Assembly (NCBI GenBank): GCA_913777615.1
Contig: CAJYTK010000022.1
Span: 248,001-312,000, forward strand
Source: an uncultured Agrobacterium sp.
Lineage (GTDB): Bacteria; Pseudomonadota; Alphaproteobacteria; Rhizobiales; Rhizobiaceae
Reading direction: 5' to 3'
Length of the DNA stretch: 64,000 nucleotides
The translations under genes and the position numbers were made by a program. Shown one piece after another: positions 1 through 10,098 of the stretch (its first letter is position 1; each line of letters opens with the position of its first letter). A model generated the notes under the pieces. It was not told the DNA's origin. It worked only from the letters and a program-made list of their open reading frames with translations, and ran no database searches.

Positions 1-531
1 GTAATTGGCCCTGTGATGGTGGACGTACAAGGCATCGTCGGTGACGCGGTTTGTAACCGCAAGCACCATGGAGGACCGGACCAGGCGATCTATGCCATGG
101 GCTCGGGCGACCTCGACTTCTGGACCGGAGACCGCGGTCACCCAATCGAGCCCGGATTCTTCGGCGAAAACCTTGTGATCGAAGGCATGGACAGTGCCGC
201 GCTTTGCGTCGGGGATCGGCTTGAGCTTCAACAGGTGACGCTGGAAGTCACCGCCGCGCGCATCCCCTGCGCCACACTCACTGCCCGTGTCGGCGACCCG
301 CATTTTGCCAAGCGCTTTCGCGATGCAGGTCATCCCGGGGCTTACTGCCGTGTCCTTAAAACCGGCATGATAGAGGCCGGGGAGAGTGTGACCCTCATAC
401 CGTATGCCGGTACGAAACTCCCGATCCCCGTCATCCTCAAGCGCTTTCGGCCCAACCGCTTGACGCAGGACGAGCGCGCCGCTTTTCTCGGCACGCCCCT
501 TGCCATTCGCTTTCGCGAGATGATCGCCTAA
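1..531 (+). CDS. MOSC domain protein (YiiM-like), 5' end outside window
   Basis: The frame is open from base 1, so the gene starts upstream of the window; the visible part is about 176 codons ending at TAA 529-531. MOSC domains are sulfur-carrier modules related to the molybdenum-cofactor sulfurase C-terminus; YiiM-type proteins are used in detoxifying N-hydroxylated substrates. Seen here are the HHGGPDQAIYAM block near the start, the GFFGENL motif and the conserved cysteine in RIPCATL, in the usual MOSC order. The gene converges on ybaB with only 36 bp between the two stop codons. Substrate unknown; family call firm. Confidence 0.85.
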   Translation, partial: VIGPVMVDVQGIVGDAVCNRKHHGGPDQAIYAMGSGDLDFWTGDRGHPIEPGFFGENLVIEGMDSAALCVGDRLELQQVTLEVTAARIPCATLTARVGDPHFAKRFRDAGHPGAYCRVLKTGMIEAGESVTLIPYAGTKLPIPVILKRFRPNRLTQDERAAFLGTPLAIRFREMIA

Positions 532-567
532 GTCTTGGCGGTCCATGCCGCCAAAGAGCGTCGGATC

Positions 568-891
568 TTAGAATGGAAACTTCATGCCTGGCGGGATCGG
601 CAGGCCAGCCGTAATACCGGCCATCTTCTCCTGAGCCTGGGCCTCACCCTTTTCCTTCGCATCCTTATGGGCTGCAACAATCAGGTCTTCGAGGATTTCG
701 ACTTCGTCTTCCTTGAAGAGTGACGGGTCGATCTTCAGGCCGCGCATTTCGCCCTTGCCATTGAGGGTAACGGTCACGAGGCCGCCGCCGGAGCTGCCGT
801 GGACTTCGAGTGCGGCAATTTCTTCCTGCACCTTCTCCATCTTGGCCTGCATTTCCTTGACCTTGCCCATCATGCCCATAATGTCACGCAT
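568..891 (-). CDS. YbaB/EbfC nucleoid-associated protein
   Basis: A 107-residue protein of typical YbaB/EbfC length. The family binds DNA as a dimer and is usually encoded beside dnaX. It begins [20 protein letters not shown], followed by the helical core and the LKIDPSLF segment typical of the family. The start at 891 is chosen because an AGGAGT ribosome site lies just upstream; the frame extends further but that extension overlaps the end of dnaX. It lies 73 bp downstream of the dnaX stop and is probably cotranscribed. The recR gene that often follows ybaB is not here; the next gene is convergent. Confidence 0.93.
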   Translation of the reverse strand: MRDIMGMMGKVKEMQAKMEKVQEEIAALEVHGSSGGGLVTVTLNGKGEMRGLKIDPSLFKEDEVEILEDLIVAAHKDAKEKGEAQAQEKMAGITAGLPIPPGMKFPF

Positions 892-964
892 GGCTGAAAC
901 TCCTGTTTTTGTTGTTGGGGCGGTTGATCCGAACACGGCTACGGTCGTCAACTCTGCCGTTTTC

Positions 965-2839
965 TCAAAACTCGATATCGTCGCCGGGAAGAATATCGCC
1001 TTCACTCGATTCGGCAACGGAAGGCGGGCTTACGTCTTCGACTTCTTCCTGAACGGCTGCACGAATGCGCACATCGGTGATCTTTGCGCCGGGGAACTGC
1101 GAGAGGATGGCTGCAACATCCGGATCCTGCCGCGCATCGACCAGACGCGCGTCACGCGCATTGCCTTCCGCTTCGACGAGAGTCGGCTCACCCTCGTCCT
1201 TGCTGAGGCTGACGATCCAGTGGATGCCTGTCCATTCCTTCAGCTTGACGCCAAGTTCGCCGGGGAGCGAGCCTGGCGCGCCTTCGCCAAGACGCATATC
1301 AAGACGGCCAGGCTCGATCTTCACCAGACGCACGAAATTGCGGACTTTAGCCCGTATGACGGGATCTCGATTCTTCTGCGCCAGATCGGCAATATCCTGC
1401 ACCGATTTGACCGGCACTTTCGGTTCAGGCCGTTCCTCGGTACGCGGTGCCGCGACCTGCATGTCCTGCGGGCGGCTATCCGGCACGGCGCGCAGCATGG
1501 CAGTCGGCTGGGGCGCGGATTGCATCTGCGGCGATGTCTGAGCTGAGGCGACGGCCTGCGTCGAGCCATAGGCGCGTGCGCCGCCACCATGACCATTGCC
1601 CCCATTGCCAGCGGAACCGCCAGTCGGCATGGCGCCAGCGCCATTCGCGAGTTCCTCGAGACGACGGGCCGCGTCTTCCGGCGCCGGCAGGTTGGCAGCG
1701 TGCGACAGGCGGATCAATACCATTTCGGCGGCACCGGCAGGGCGCGAAGCGTTCTCCGTTTCGGGAATTCCCTTCAACAGCATCTGCCAGATGCGCGACA
1801 GGGTGGAGACCGCAACACTATCGGCAAATTCTGTACCGCGAAGGCGCTCGACCTCCGACAATGACGGATCTTCCGAAGCGTCCGGCACGTATTTCATGCG
1901 GGTGACCAGATGAGTAAAGTCAGCCAGATCGTTCAGGACAACAACAGGATTGGCGCCCGCTTCATACTGCGCATTGAATTCGGACAGTGCCGCCGCGACA
2001 TCGCCCTTGATGATGTACTGGAAGAGATCGACGATGCGCGCACGATCGGCAAGACCGAGCATGCCGCGCACCGCATCGGCCTCCACGCGTCCGCTGCCAT
2101 GAGCAATTGCCTGATCCAGCAGCGACAGACCGTCACGCGCCGAACCTTCTGCCGCACGCGCAATCATCGACAGCGCCTGCGGCTCGGCTTCGAAACCTTC
2201 CTTGGATGCGATTGCCGTGAACAAGCCAACGAGGTCCGCGGCACTGATGCGGCGAAGATCGAAACGCTGGCAACGCGACAGAACGGTAATCGGAACTTTG
2301 CGGATTTCGGTGGTGGCGAAGATGAATTTCACATGCTCGGGCGGCTCTTCGAGCGTCTTCAGCAGGCCGTTGAAAGCCTGTGTCGAGAGCATGTGCACTT
2401 CGTCGATGATGTAGACTTTGTAGCGCGCCGATACAGGGCGATAGCGCACCTGCTCGATGATCTCGCGAATGTCGTCGATGCCGGTGTGCGAGGCGGCGTC
2501 CATCTCGATCACATCGACATGACGGCCTTCCATGATCGCCTGGCAATGCTCGCCCGGAACGCGCAGGTCGATGGTTGGCTTGTCGATCTCAGGCGTCTTG
2601 TAGTTCAGCGCCCGCGCCAGAATACGAGCCGTGGTGGTTTTTCCCACGCCGCGAACGCCGGTCAGCATATAGGCCTGGGCGATACGGCCGGTTTCGAACG
2701 CGTTGGTCAGCGTGCGAACCATCGGCTCCTGCCCGACCATCAGATCGGAGAAATCCTTCGGGCGGTATTTACGCGCCAATACCCGGTAACCCGTACCCTG
2801 CTCTTTTGTCTGGGGCATGTTGGTTCCGGTGTCGCTCAT
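965..2839 (-). CDS. dnaX: DNA polymerase III subunits gamma/tau
   Basis: A 624-residue clamp-loader ATPase of the replisome. The Walker A motif GVRGVGKT is at residues 61-68, the DEVH Walker B at 146-149 and the SRCQRF sensor region near 188. The zinc-binding cysteine cluster of the E. coli protein is largely missing (one cysteine near residue 99, in GEHCQAI). After about residue 400 comes a low-complexity Gly/Ala/Pro linker and then a tau-type C-terminal domain. A programmed frameshift that would make a separate gamma form was not evident, but I cannot exclude one. It lies just downstream of the SRP RNA gene on the same strand and upstream of ybaB. Confidence 0.96.
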   Translation of the reverse strand: MSDTGTNMPQTKEQGTGYRVLARKYRPKDFSDLMVGQEPMVRTLTNAFETGRIAQAYMLTGVRGVGKTTTARILARALNYKTPEIDKPTIDLRVPGEHCQAIMEGRHVDVIEMDAASHTGIDDIREIIEQVRYRPVSARYKVYIIDEVHMLSTQAFNGLLKTLEEPPEHVKFIFATTEIRKVPITVLSRCQRFDLRRISAADLVGLFTAIASKEGFEAEPQALSMIARAAEGSARDGLSLLDQAIAHGSGRVEADAVRGMLGLADRARIVDLFQYIIKGDVAAALSEFNAQYEAGANPVVVLNDLADFTHLVTRMKYVPDASEDPSLSEVERLRGTEFADSVAVSTLSRIWQMLLKGIPETENASRPAGAAEMVLIRLSHAANLPAPEDAARRLEELANGAGAMPTGGSAGNGGNGHGGGARAYGSTQAVASAQTSPQMQSAPQPTAMLRAVPDSRPQDMQVAAPRTEERPEPKVPVKSVQDIADLAQKNRDPVIRAKVRNFVRLVKIEPGRLDMRLGEGAPGSLPGELGVKLKEWTGIHWIVSLSKDEGEPTLVEAEGNARDARLVDARQDPDVAAILSQFPGAKITDVRIRAAVQEEVEDVSPPSVAESSEGDILPGDDIEF

Positions 2840-2918
2840 CGCCTCGCCAGTTTTCGAAGTGGGGCCCGCTTCAGGCTGAACTGGCCCGGCGAAGCAGAGC
2901 GTGTCTTAAGAAGAAAAG

Positions 2919-3018
2919 GTGGGAGGCTGGCACGGCGACCCGTGCCTGGCTCGTTAGGGCTGCTTCCTTCCGGACCTGACCCGGTTGGCGAGTGGCTCGT
3001 CCACCACCAACCTCCCGG
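2919..3018 (-). ncRNA. ffs: Signal recognition particle RNA, small bacterial (4.5S) type
   Basis: The minus strand carries the universally conserved SRP core GGTCAGGTCCGGAAGGAAGC followed by AGCCC, containing the GGAA tetraloop and the asymmetric loop bound by Ffh. The ends pair perfectly: GGGAGGTTGG at 3016-3007 with CCAGCCTCCC at 2930-2921 (one G-U pair), giving an RNA of about 96-100 nt. A short T-rich tail (ACCTTTTCTTC) follows as a terminator. It acts in cotranslational membrane targeting with Ffh. The exact ends are inferred from the pairing. Confidence 0.95.
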
Positions 3019-3147
3019 CGCCACATATCGGCAATAATAGAAGCAAATGCAAGTCAGGCCTTGAAAAAACTGCTATCTCTGTGAAAACAGGTCACTATTG
3101 AGCGCGAACTGCGGCGCAAGACCGCAGATTATTTTAGGGAGGATGCC

Positions 3148-3552
3148 TTGGGCCCATTCCACCTGGACGAAAGACTGGCGCGCGACAGCGTGCTGATCAC
3201 CACACTTGGCCTGTGCCAGTTGCGTCTGCAAAACGATTGCCGCTGGCCATGGGTCGTGCTGGTTCCGCAGCGAAACGATGTCAGCGAATTGTTCGATCTT
3301 ACGCCGCTCGACCAGGCAGTGCTGACGTTTGAGACCAACCTCGTCGCCTCGGCGCTGAAAGAGGTGACGGGAGCGGTCAAAATCAATGTCGGCGCTCTTG
3401 GAAACATCGTTCGCCAGCTCCATGTCCATATCATCGCCCGCAACGAGGGCGACCCCTGCTGGCCGGGACCGATCTGGGGACAAGGCACCCCTGTCCCTTA
3501 TGCGGAACATGACAAGCAGGATTTCATCAAGAAACTGGCTGGCGCACTCTGA
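3148..3552 (+). CDS. HIT family protein
   Basis: A 134-residue histidine-triad protein. The family hydrolyses or transfers nucleotides from dinucleotide or nucleotidyl substrates. The triad region reads QLHVHIIAR, so the first His position is Gln while the two later histidines remain; I believe this variant occurs in related alphaproteobacterial HIT proteins. The start is TTG at 3148, with GGGAGG at 3137-3142 at good spacing; no in-frame ATG lies close upstream. The stop overlaps the nudC start (TGATG), so the two are probably translationally coupled. Substrate unknown. Confidence 0.9.
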   Translation: MGPFHLDERLARDSVLITTLGLCQLRLQNDCRWPWVVLVPQRNDVSELFDLTPLDQAVLTFETNLVASALKEVTGAVKINVGALGNIVRQLHVHIIARNEGDPCWPGPIWGQGTPVPYAEHDKQDFIKKLAGAL

Positions 3553-4520
3553 TGACTTCACATCGCATTTTCGAGACCACCTCGCCGCATCCCGAACCGT
3601 CCGCTCTCACCGCATTCGCCCAGAACGATCTTGAGCGGCTTGCCGAAAACCGCAACGAGACCTGCGTGGCCGACGCCCTCAAGGTAGAGGGGATGCATCT
3701 TCTTGCCTTTGCCGGTAACAAGCTGATCCTCAAGCATGACGATCAGGTTCTCGACCCGTTGTTTGCCGCTTACGAGTTGGCAGAACTGGAGCCCGATTTC
3801 GAGCAGGCGATCCTGCTCGGCTACAAGCAGAATGGCGAGCCGCGTATCGCTGTCCCGATCAAGGTGGCAGAAGACACGCTTGCCAGCCATTACAAGGCAG
3901 CAGACGCGCGTACGCTGTACCGTGATCAGCTAATCGGCGAAGAACTCTTGGGCGAGGTGGCGCAAGCCGTCAGCCTGATGAACTGGAACGCCGACAATCG
4001 CTTCTGCGGTCGATGCGCCGGTCAGATGGAGCTTCGCATCGGCGGCTACAAGCGCATCTGTTCCGGTTGCGGACATACCATCTTTCCGCGCACCGATCCC
4101 GTCGTCATCATGTTGACGATCGATCTGGAGCGGGATCTCTGCCTGCTCGGTCGCGGCGCGCATTTTCCGCCGGGCATGTATTCCTGCCTAGCAGGCTTCG
4201 TGGAGCCGGGGGAGACGATCGAAAACGCCGTGCGTCGCGAGACCCGGGAAGAGGCTGCCATTCAGGTGGGACGCGTTCGCTACCATGCCTCACAGCCATG
4301 GCCGATGCCACACACGCTGATGATCGGCTGCTTTGCCGAAGCCCTGTCTTTCGATATCAGCCGGGACGACGCCGAATTGGAGGATTGCCGCTGGTTTACC
4401 CGCGCGGAAGTGGCGGAACTTCTGCAGATGACAGGGGCAAATGGCCAGTTGCCGCCTCCGAAAGGCGCCATCGCCCATCGGCTGATGCGCGATTGGATCG
4501 AGTGGGACGGGGCGGCCTAA
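3552..4520 (+). CDS. nudC: NAD(+)/NADH pyrophosphatase (Nudix)
   Basis: A 322-residue protein that hydrolyses NAD(H) to NMN(H) and AMP; NudC also removes NAD caps from RNA in other bacteria. The N-terminal domain is followed by a zinc ribbon (Cys152, Cys155, Cys170, Cys173) and a Nudix box at about residues 215-238 with the G-x5-E-x7-RE-x2-EE pattern. The NudC signature SQPWPMPHTLM follows the box, which separates it from other Nudix enzymes. It starts inside the stop codon of the HIT gene. Confidence 0.95.
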   Translation: MTSHRIFETTSPHPEPSALTAFAQNDLERLAENRNETCVADALKVEGMHLLAFAGNKLILKHDDQVLDPLFAAYELAELEPDFEQAILLGYKQNGEPRIAVPIKVAEDTLASHYKAADARTLYRDQLIGEELLGEVAQAVSLMNWNADNRFCGRCAGQMELRIGGYKRICSGCGHTIFPRTDPVVIMLTIDLERDLCLLGRGAHFPPGMYSCLAGFVEPGETIENAVRRETREEAAIQVGRVRYHASQPWPMPHTLMIGCFAEALSFDISRDDAELEDCRWFTRAEVAELLQMTGANGQLPPPKGAIAHRLMRDWIEWDGAA

Positions 4521-4545
4521 GCCTCCCCGCCCGCCCACGCAAAAG

Positions 4546-5406
4546 TCAGACGGTGTTGAATTTTCCGCGCATCGCATGTCCCTTGTAAACGCCGAGAATG
4601 CGGACCTTCTCAGAGAAGAACCTTAGCTCTTCCAGTGCATGGCGCACGGGTTCGTCTTCCGGATGCCCTTCGATATCCGCATAGAACTGTGTTGCGACGA
4701 ATTTGCCACCGATCTGGTAACTTTCGAGCTTCGTCATGTTGATCCCGTTGGTGGCAAAGCCGCCCATGGCCTTGTAGAGCGCTGCCGGAATATTGCGCAC
4801 GTTGAAGACGAAGGTGGTGACAATCAAATCCTGCGCAGACGTCCGCTTCACCCATTGCTCATCGCGCGAGAGCACGACGAAACGGGTGACATTGTTTTCC
4901 GAATCCTCGACGTTTTCGGCGATGATATCGAGACCGTAGAGCGAGGAGGCCAAACGCGGCGCAAGGGCCGCCATGGTCCGATCACCCTTTTCCGACACCA
5001 GTTTCGCGGCACCGGCGGTATCGCCTGCGACAATTGCCTTCCAGCCATTGGAGCGAATGATCTTGCGGCACTGCCCAAGCGCGTGGATGTGACTGTGAAC
5101 CGTCTTGATCTCGTCCTTTTCGACACCAGGCAGCACCATCAGCTGAAAACGGATCGGCATGAAATATTCGCCAATGATATGAAGGCGCGATTCCGGCAGG
5201 AGGTGGTGGATATCTGCCACGCGTCCGGCCAGCGTGTTCTCGATCGGGATCATGGCGAGATCGGCTTCACCATTTTCAAGCGCGTTGAACGCATCTTCAA
5301 AGGTCGGGCAAGGCAGCGGATCCATATCCGGAAAGACATCCCGGCAGGCCATGTCGGAATTTGCGCCGTAGTCGCCCTGAAAGGCAATGCGATTGCTGCT
5401 GGTCAT
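4546..5406 (-). CDS. pheA: Prephenate dehydratase
   Basis: A 286-residue monofunctional enzyme converting prephenate to phenylpyruvate in phenylalanine synthesis. The catalytic domain shows FQGDYGANS at the N-terminus, MIPIENTLAGRV around 52-63 and the TRFVVL motif at 174-179. A C-terminal ACT domain (about 196-275) would give phenylalanine feedback; its usual ESRP motif reads ESYQ (228-231). The start at 5406 is chosen over an upstream extension because the protein aligns from MTSSNRIAFQG and lies 16 bp after the kdsB stop. No chorismate mutase domain is present. Confidence 0.95.
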   Translation of the reverse strand: MTSSNRIAFQGDYGANSDMACRDVFPDMDPLPCPTFEDAFNALENGEADLAMIPIENTLAGRVADIHHLLPESRLHIIGEYFMPIRFQLMVLPGVEKDEIKTVHSHIHALGQCRKIIRSNGWKAIVAGDTAGAAKLVSEKGDRTMAALAPRLASSLYGLDIIAENVEDSENNVTRFVVLSRDEQWVKRTSAQDLIVTTFVFNVRNIPAALYKAMGGFATNGINMTKLESYQIGGKFVATQFYADIEGHPEDEPVRHALEELRFFSEKVRILGVYKGHAMRGKFNTV

Positions 5407-5422
5407 GGTGCGATCTTCAATT

Positions 5423-6172
5423 CTATCTGTTGGCAAGGATTTTGCGGGCCATTTCGAGCTGCGGCTGCGTGTCGACACCAAGCGGAACCGAATGGACGAT
5501 TTCCACGTCGATGCGCATTCCCGCTTCCAGCGCGCGCAATTGTTCAAGGCTTTCACGAAGCTCAAGAACAGACGGCTTCAGCGACACGAATTTCTCCAGC
5601 GCCGCACGCCTGTAGGTGTAAAGCCCGATGTGGTGATAGAGCGGACCGTTGCCGTAAGGTGCGGTTGCCCGGGTGAAATAAAGAGCACGAAGACGGGTCT
5701 CGGAAACAGGGCTACCGACGATCTTGACGATGCTCGGATTGGTCTTTTCATCCTCGTCGGTGATCGGCACGGTCAGCGTGGCGATATCGACATCCGGATC
5801 GTCCATGGGCAGAAGCGAGGCGCGAATCGTTTCCGGCTCGATGGTCGGAAGGTCGCCTTGAACATTGATGACGAACTCGGCGCGACCGTCCGGATCGGCT
5901 TTCTGCAAGGCTTCATAGATGCGATCGGAACCGGATTGATGATCATGACGCGTCATGATGACATCGAAACCGGCATCGTTGACGGCCTGAAAAACGCGCT
6001 CATCATCGACCGCAACGACGATGCGTTCGGCACCGGCTTCGCGGGCGCGCATGGCAACCTGAACGATCATCGGCTTGCCGTTTATATCGGCCAGAGGTTT
6101 GCCCGGAAGGCGGGTCGAGGCCATTCGCGCGGGAATAAGCACGATGGCTTTTTCGAAATTTCGATTATTCAT
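5423..6172 (-). CDS. kdsB: 3-deoxy-manno-octulosonate cytidylyltransferase (CMP-Kdo synthetase)
   Basis: A 249-residue enzyme that activates Kdo with CTP for the inner core of lipopolysaccharide. The N-terminus carries [15 protein letters not shown], the nucleotide-binding signature of the family, followed by the VAVDDERV segment and QGDLPTIEP further on. It is the first gene of a kdsB-pheA operon, 16 bp apart, and is divergent from cycM. Confidence 0.96.
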   Translation of the reverse strand: MNNRNFEKAIVLIPARMASTRLPGKPLADINGKPMIVQVAMRAREAGAERIVVAVDDERVFQAVNDAGFDVIMTRHDHQSGSDRIYEALQKADPDGRAEFVINVQGDLPTIEPETIRASLLPMDDPDVDIATLTVPITDEDEKTNPSIVKIVGSPVSETRLRALYFTRATAPYGNGPLYHHIGLYTYRRAALEKFVSLKPSVLELRESLEQLRALEAGMRIDVEIVHSVPLGVDTQPQLEMARKILANR

Positions 6173-6321
6173 CCGACACCCTTCAAATTCCGCCGGAAAA
6201 GTGGCAATACGTCACGGGGCGGAGAGCATATTCAAGTTGCGCAGGCTGTGCAAAAGCCATAGCTTTCACGCAATTTCAAGATGCCCGTTTCAAGCAAACG
6301 GTTGTGAGGGAGCGCAAATCA

Positions 6322-6903
6322 ATGAATTCACGGGTTAACATGGCGGTCGGTGCCCTTCTTGGCACGGTCTTCGTCCTTATGACGGTATCGATAGCGTCGG
6401 ACGGGATTTTTCATTCCGCTGCCCCGGAAAAGGAAGGCTATACGATCGTTGCAGAGACATCCGGTGGCGAGGCCGCTGGGGGCGCTGCCGAGGCGCCTGC
6501 AACGCCGATTGCAAAGCTTCTTGCAACTGCAGACGCCGCCAAGGGCGAAACCGTTTTCAAGAAATGCACGAGCTGTCACACCGGGGACAAGGGTGGCCCC
6601 AATAAAGTCGGCCCTAACCTTTACGACGTCGTCAACCGCCCGATCGCAAGCCACGAAGGCTTCAGCTATTCCGCAGGCATGAAAGACTTCTCCAAGGGCA
6701 GCTCCGAGAAGTGGGATTACGACCACCTCAGCTACTTCATTGAAGCGCCCAAGAAGCATGTTCCGGGCACCGCGATGGGCTTTGCGGGTATCAAGAAGGA
6801 AACCGAGCGCGCCGACCTGATCGCCTATCTGCGCACCCTTTCCGACAATCCGGCCCCGCTGCCCGATCCCAATGCACTGGCAGCACCGATGCCAACGAAC
6901 TGA
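6322..6903 (+). CDS. cycM: Membrane-anchored cytochrome c (CycM type)
   Basis: A 193-residue class I cytochrome c. An uncleaved N-terminal membrane anchor (about residues 8-26) is followed by an Ala/Gly-rich linker and the haem domain with CTSCH at 82-86. The [12 protein letters not shown] segment and a GTAMGF methionine-ligand region are typical of CycM, which carries electrons to aa3-type oxidase in rhizobia. ATG 6322 is chosen over GTG 6304 because GAGGGAG lies about 9 bp upstream. A clear terminator follows. Confidence 0.94.
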   Translation: MNSRVNMAVGALLGTVFVLMTVSIASDGIFHSAAPEKEGYTIVAETSGGEAAGGAAEAPATPIAKLLATADAAKGETVFKKCTSCHTGDKGGPNKVGPNLYDVVNRPIASHEGFSYSAGMKDFSKGSSEKWDYDHLSYFIEAPKKHVPGTAMGFAGIKKETERADLIAYLRTLSDNPAPLPDPNALAAPMPTN

Positions 6904-6921
6904 GCACGTCCGATTTCTTAA

Positions 6922-6946
6922 AAGCCCGGGAAACCGGGCTTTTTTT
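6922..6946 (+). terminator. Rho-independent terminator after cycM
   Basis: GCCCGG, loop GAAA, CCGGGC and then a run of seven T, starting about 20 bp after the cycM stop. Confidence 0.9.
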
Positions 6947-6966
6947 GTCTCTACTGATCTCCATCA

Positions 6967-9900
6967 TCACGCAACCGCTTTGTTTGGCTTGCTATGGATT
7001 TCAGTATTGACCTCATGCGCAACCTTGTGACGCCTGGAGAACAGCCGACCGACACCCCGGCCTGCCCGCTCCATCTCGACGAAAATGACGGGGGTGATGA
7101 AGAGCGTCAGAACCTGCGACACCAGCAGGCCACCAACCACGGCAATGCCGAGCGGCTGGCGCAGCTCCGAACTGGCACCGGAGCCGAGTGCGATCGGCAG
7201 CGCACCGAGAAGCGCGCAGAAGGTCGTCATCATAATCGGGCGGAAACGGCGCACGCAGGCCTCGTGGATGGCAACCGCCGCCTCTTCCCCCTTGCTGCGC
7301 ATATTGTCGACCGCCACATCGATCATCATGATCGCGTTCTTCTTGACGATACCGATCAGCATCAAGAGACCGATAAGGGCGATGATGGAGAAATCCATCC
7401 CCATGATTTCCAGCGCCAGCAGCGCGCCAAAGGCCGCTGCCGGCAGGCCCGACAGAATGGTGAGCGGGTGGATGAAGCTTTCATAGAGAACGCCAAGCAC
7501 CACATAGATGGTCAGCACCGCCGCCAGGATCAGCAGGCCGGTATTGCCCTGAGACTGCTGGAAGATCGCTGCCGTACCGCCATAGGTGGTGAAGACGTCC
7601 GCAGGCAGATCGATCTGCGTCTTGATCTGGTCGATCCGTTGCATGGCCTGGCTGAGCGAAACGCCGTCCGGCAGGTTGAACGAAATGGTGGTCGAGACAA
7701 GCTGCCCGGTCTGGTTGATGGTGACGGGTGCCGGCTTGCGCTCCACCGAGGCAAAGTTCGACAGCGGCACCAGGGTGTTCGTCTTGGTGGAGAGGATATT
7801 GATGTCGCGCAGGAAATCATCGGTCCAAGGCTTGGAGCGATCGAACTCAACGATCACGTTGTAGCTGTTGCCGGTCGATTGAATCTGCGCGGCGTCATAT
7901 CCGCCAAAGGCCATCTCCAGCGTCTTGCGCAGCTGATCATTGGTGATGCCGTAGGCTGCAGCCTTTTCCGAATGGACCACGATGGTTGCGGCAATCGCGC
8001 CGTTCTGCGCGTCGGATGTAACGGATGTGAAGGTCGGATCCTTGCGCATCTGGTCCATCAGTTTGCCCGACCAAGTGCTCGTGGCATCGGCGCTCAAGCC
8101 CTGCACCACAAGCTGATACTGCGAGGCGGAGCTGCGTCCACCGAAGCGCAGGCTCTGTTGAGGCGTAATGTAGGTCCTGATGCCCGGGATCTTGGCGGTC
8201 GCCTTCGTCAGCTCCGCCAACGTCTGCGATAGCGGCTCTCTGATTTCCTTCGCCTTCAACTGCACGAACATGGAGCCGTTATTGAGCGGGCTGCGAGAGT
8301 TACCGCCGACGATGGAGGTTAGGTGCAGAACTGCGGGATTGGCGCGGATCGCCGCCGCCACCTGATTCTGCAGATCGTTCATGGCCGCATAGGAGATATC
8401 CTCACGGGCGCGGGTCGAGACCGATAGCTGGCCAATGTCTTCCTGAGGGAAGAAGCTGGACGGCAGGGTCCAGAACAGCAGGCCGGACGCGGCTACAGAG
8501 CCGAGGAAACACAGAAGAACAAAGCCGCGATGACGCAGGCACCACCCGACGGACCGGTCATAGACGGCAAGTGTGCGATCAAAGCCGGCATTGAACCAGC
8601 GGATTATCGCTGGCGGCCTCGACGAATGCGACGACAGGCGCGAGGCGAGCATGGGCGTGACCGTCAAGGACACCAACGCCGATGCCATGATTGCAAGCGT
8701 CACGACCATGCCGAATTCGTTGAACAGGCGACCGACCACCCCACCCATCAGGAGAATAGGGATGAACACTGCAACAAGCGAAATCGACATCGATAGAATC
8801 GTCGAGCTGACTTCCTCGGCACCTTTCAGCGCCGCCTCGCGCATGGGAAGGCCCTCTTCATGCAGGCGCAGAATATTCTCCAGCATGACGATCGCATCAT
8901 CCACCACCAGGCCGACGGACAATGTCAGCCCGAGAAGCGAAATATTGTCGATACTATAACCAAGAACATACATGGCGCCGAAAGCGGCAATCAGCGACAG
9001 GGGAACGGCAAGGCCGGGAATGATAGTCGCCGTCAGGTGGCCGGTAAAGAGATAGATGACCAGAACGACAAGAGCGATCGTCAGGAGGAGCGTGAACTGA
9101 ACGTCGGATACTGCATCCTTGATGGCAACCGACGTGTCGTTCATCACATGAATGTTGATCGAGGGCGGCAATTGCTCGCGTAGCGCCGGCAGCTTGTCCT
9201 GAATGGCTTTCACCACATCGACGGTGTTGGCATCCGACTGGCGCTGGACCGCGAGAATGATGGCAGGCTCGCCATCGAACGAGCTGCCCGAATCCGGGTT
9301 ATCCACGCCATCCTGCACATTGGCGACATCGCCCAAATGGACCGGCGCGCCGTTTGCGGTCGCGATGACCAGCGACTTGAACTCGTCCGCGTTGGTTCTT
9401 TGCGTATCGGCATCGATCGTCAGGCGCTGGCTCTGATTTTGTAGCGCACCGACAGGCACCTGATTATTGGCTTGGGCGATCGCTGTCGTGACCGTATCGA
9501 CACCGATGTTACGCGCTTGCAAGAGAGAGGGCTCAAGACCCACCCGTACCGCATAGGTCTTGGCACCATAGATGCTGACCTGCGCTACGCCTGAAATGGT
9601 GGACAGCAGCGGCGAAATCACGTTCTCCGCAATATCGTCCACTTTGCTGGCCGGCATCTCCTTGCTGTTGACGGCAAGAAGCAGAACCGGCGCATCCGCC
9701 GGGTTGGTTTTCCGATAACTCGGCGCTGTCGTCATATTGCTCGGCAACTGGCGCTGCGCGCGCGAAATAGCGGCCTGCACGTCCGCGGCCGCGGCATCGA
9801 TATCGCGATTAAGATCGAACTGGATGACGATGGAGGTGTTGCCGAGGGTATTGCTCGCGCTGATTTCACTGATGCCTGGGATCGTTTCGAACTGCTTGAC

Positions 9901-10098
9901 GAGCGGCGTCGTGACCGACGTCGCCATTGTTTCCGGCGAAGCGCCGGACAGCGACGCCGATACGTTGATCGTCGGAAAATCCACTTTCGGAAGGGCCGCC
10001 ACAGGCAGAAGCCTGTAACCCGCAAAGCCGGCGAGCGTCAGTCCGATTGCAAGGAGAATGGTAGCAACGGGCCGATGGATACAAAAGCGCGCAATCAC
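6967..10098 (-). CDS. RND efflux permease, MdtB/MdtC-like
   Basis: A 1043-residue inner-membrane proton/drug antiporter of the HAE1 class. It starts MIARFCIHRPVATILLAIGL, has two large periplasmic loops and about 12 membrane segments, and carries the TM4 proton-relay motif GLVVDDAIVMLENI. The sequence resembles MdtB/MdtC-type permeases more than AcrB, but only one permease is encoded. It overlaps the adaptor gene by 4 bp (ATGA). No outer-membrane channel gene is adjacent, so it probably uses a TolC encoded elsewhere. Substrates cannot be told from sequence. Confidence 0.94.
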   Translation of the reverse strand: MIARFCIHRPVATILLAIGLTLAGFAGYRLLPVAALPKVDFPTINVSASLSGASPETMATSVTTPLVKQFETIPGISEISASNTLGNTSIVIQFDLNRDIDAAAADVQAAISRAQRQLPSNMTTAPSYRKTNPADAPVLLLAVNSKEMPASKVDDIAENVISPLLSTISGVAQVSIYGAKTYAVRVGLEPSLLQARNIGVDTVTTAIAQANNQVPVGALQNQSQRLTIDADTQRTNADEFKSLVIATANGAPVHLGDVANVQDGVDNPDSGSSFDGEPAIILAVQRQSDANTVDVVKAIQDKLPALREQLPPSINIHVMNDTSVAIKDAVSDVQFTLLLTIALVVLVIYLFTGHLTATIIPGLAVPLSLIAAFGAMYVLGYSIDNISLLGLTLSVGLVVDDAIVMLENILRLHEEGLPMREAALKGAEEVSSTILSMSISLVAVFIPILLMGGVVGRLFNEFGMVVTLAIMASALVSLTVTPMLASRLSSHSSRPPAIIRWFNAGFDRTLAVYDRSVGWCLRHRGFVLLCFLGSVAASGLLFWTLPSSFFPQEDIGQLSVSTRAREDISYAAMNDLQNQVAAAIRANPAVLHLTSIVGGNSRSPLNNGSMFVQLKAKEIREPLSQTLAELTKATAKIPGIRTYITPQQSLRFGGRSSASQYQLVVQGLSADATSTWSGKLMDQMRKDPTFTSVTSDAQNGAIAATIVVHSEKAAAYGITNDQLRKTLEMAFGGYDAAQIQSTGNSYNVIVEFDRSKPWTDDFLRDINILSTKTNTLVPLSNFASVERKPAPVTINQTGQLVSTTISFNLPDGVSLSQAMQRIDQIKTQIDLPADVFTTYGGTAAIFQQSQGNTGLLILAAVLTIYVVLGVLYESFIHPLTILSGLPAAAFGALLALEIMGMDFSIIALIGLLMLIGIVKKNAIMMIDVAVDNMRSKGEEAAVAIHEACVRRFRPIMMTTFCALLGALPIALGSGASSELRQPLGIAVVGGLLVSQVLTLFITPVIFVEMERAGRGVGRLFSRRHKVAHEVNTEIHSKPNKAVA

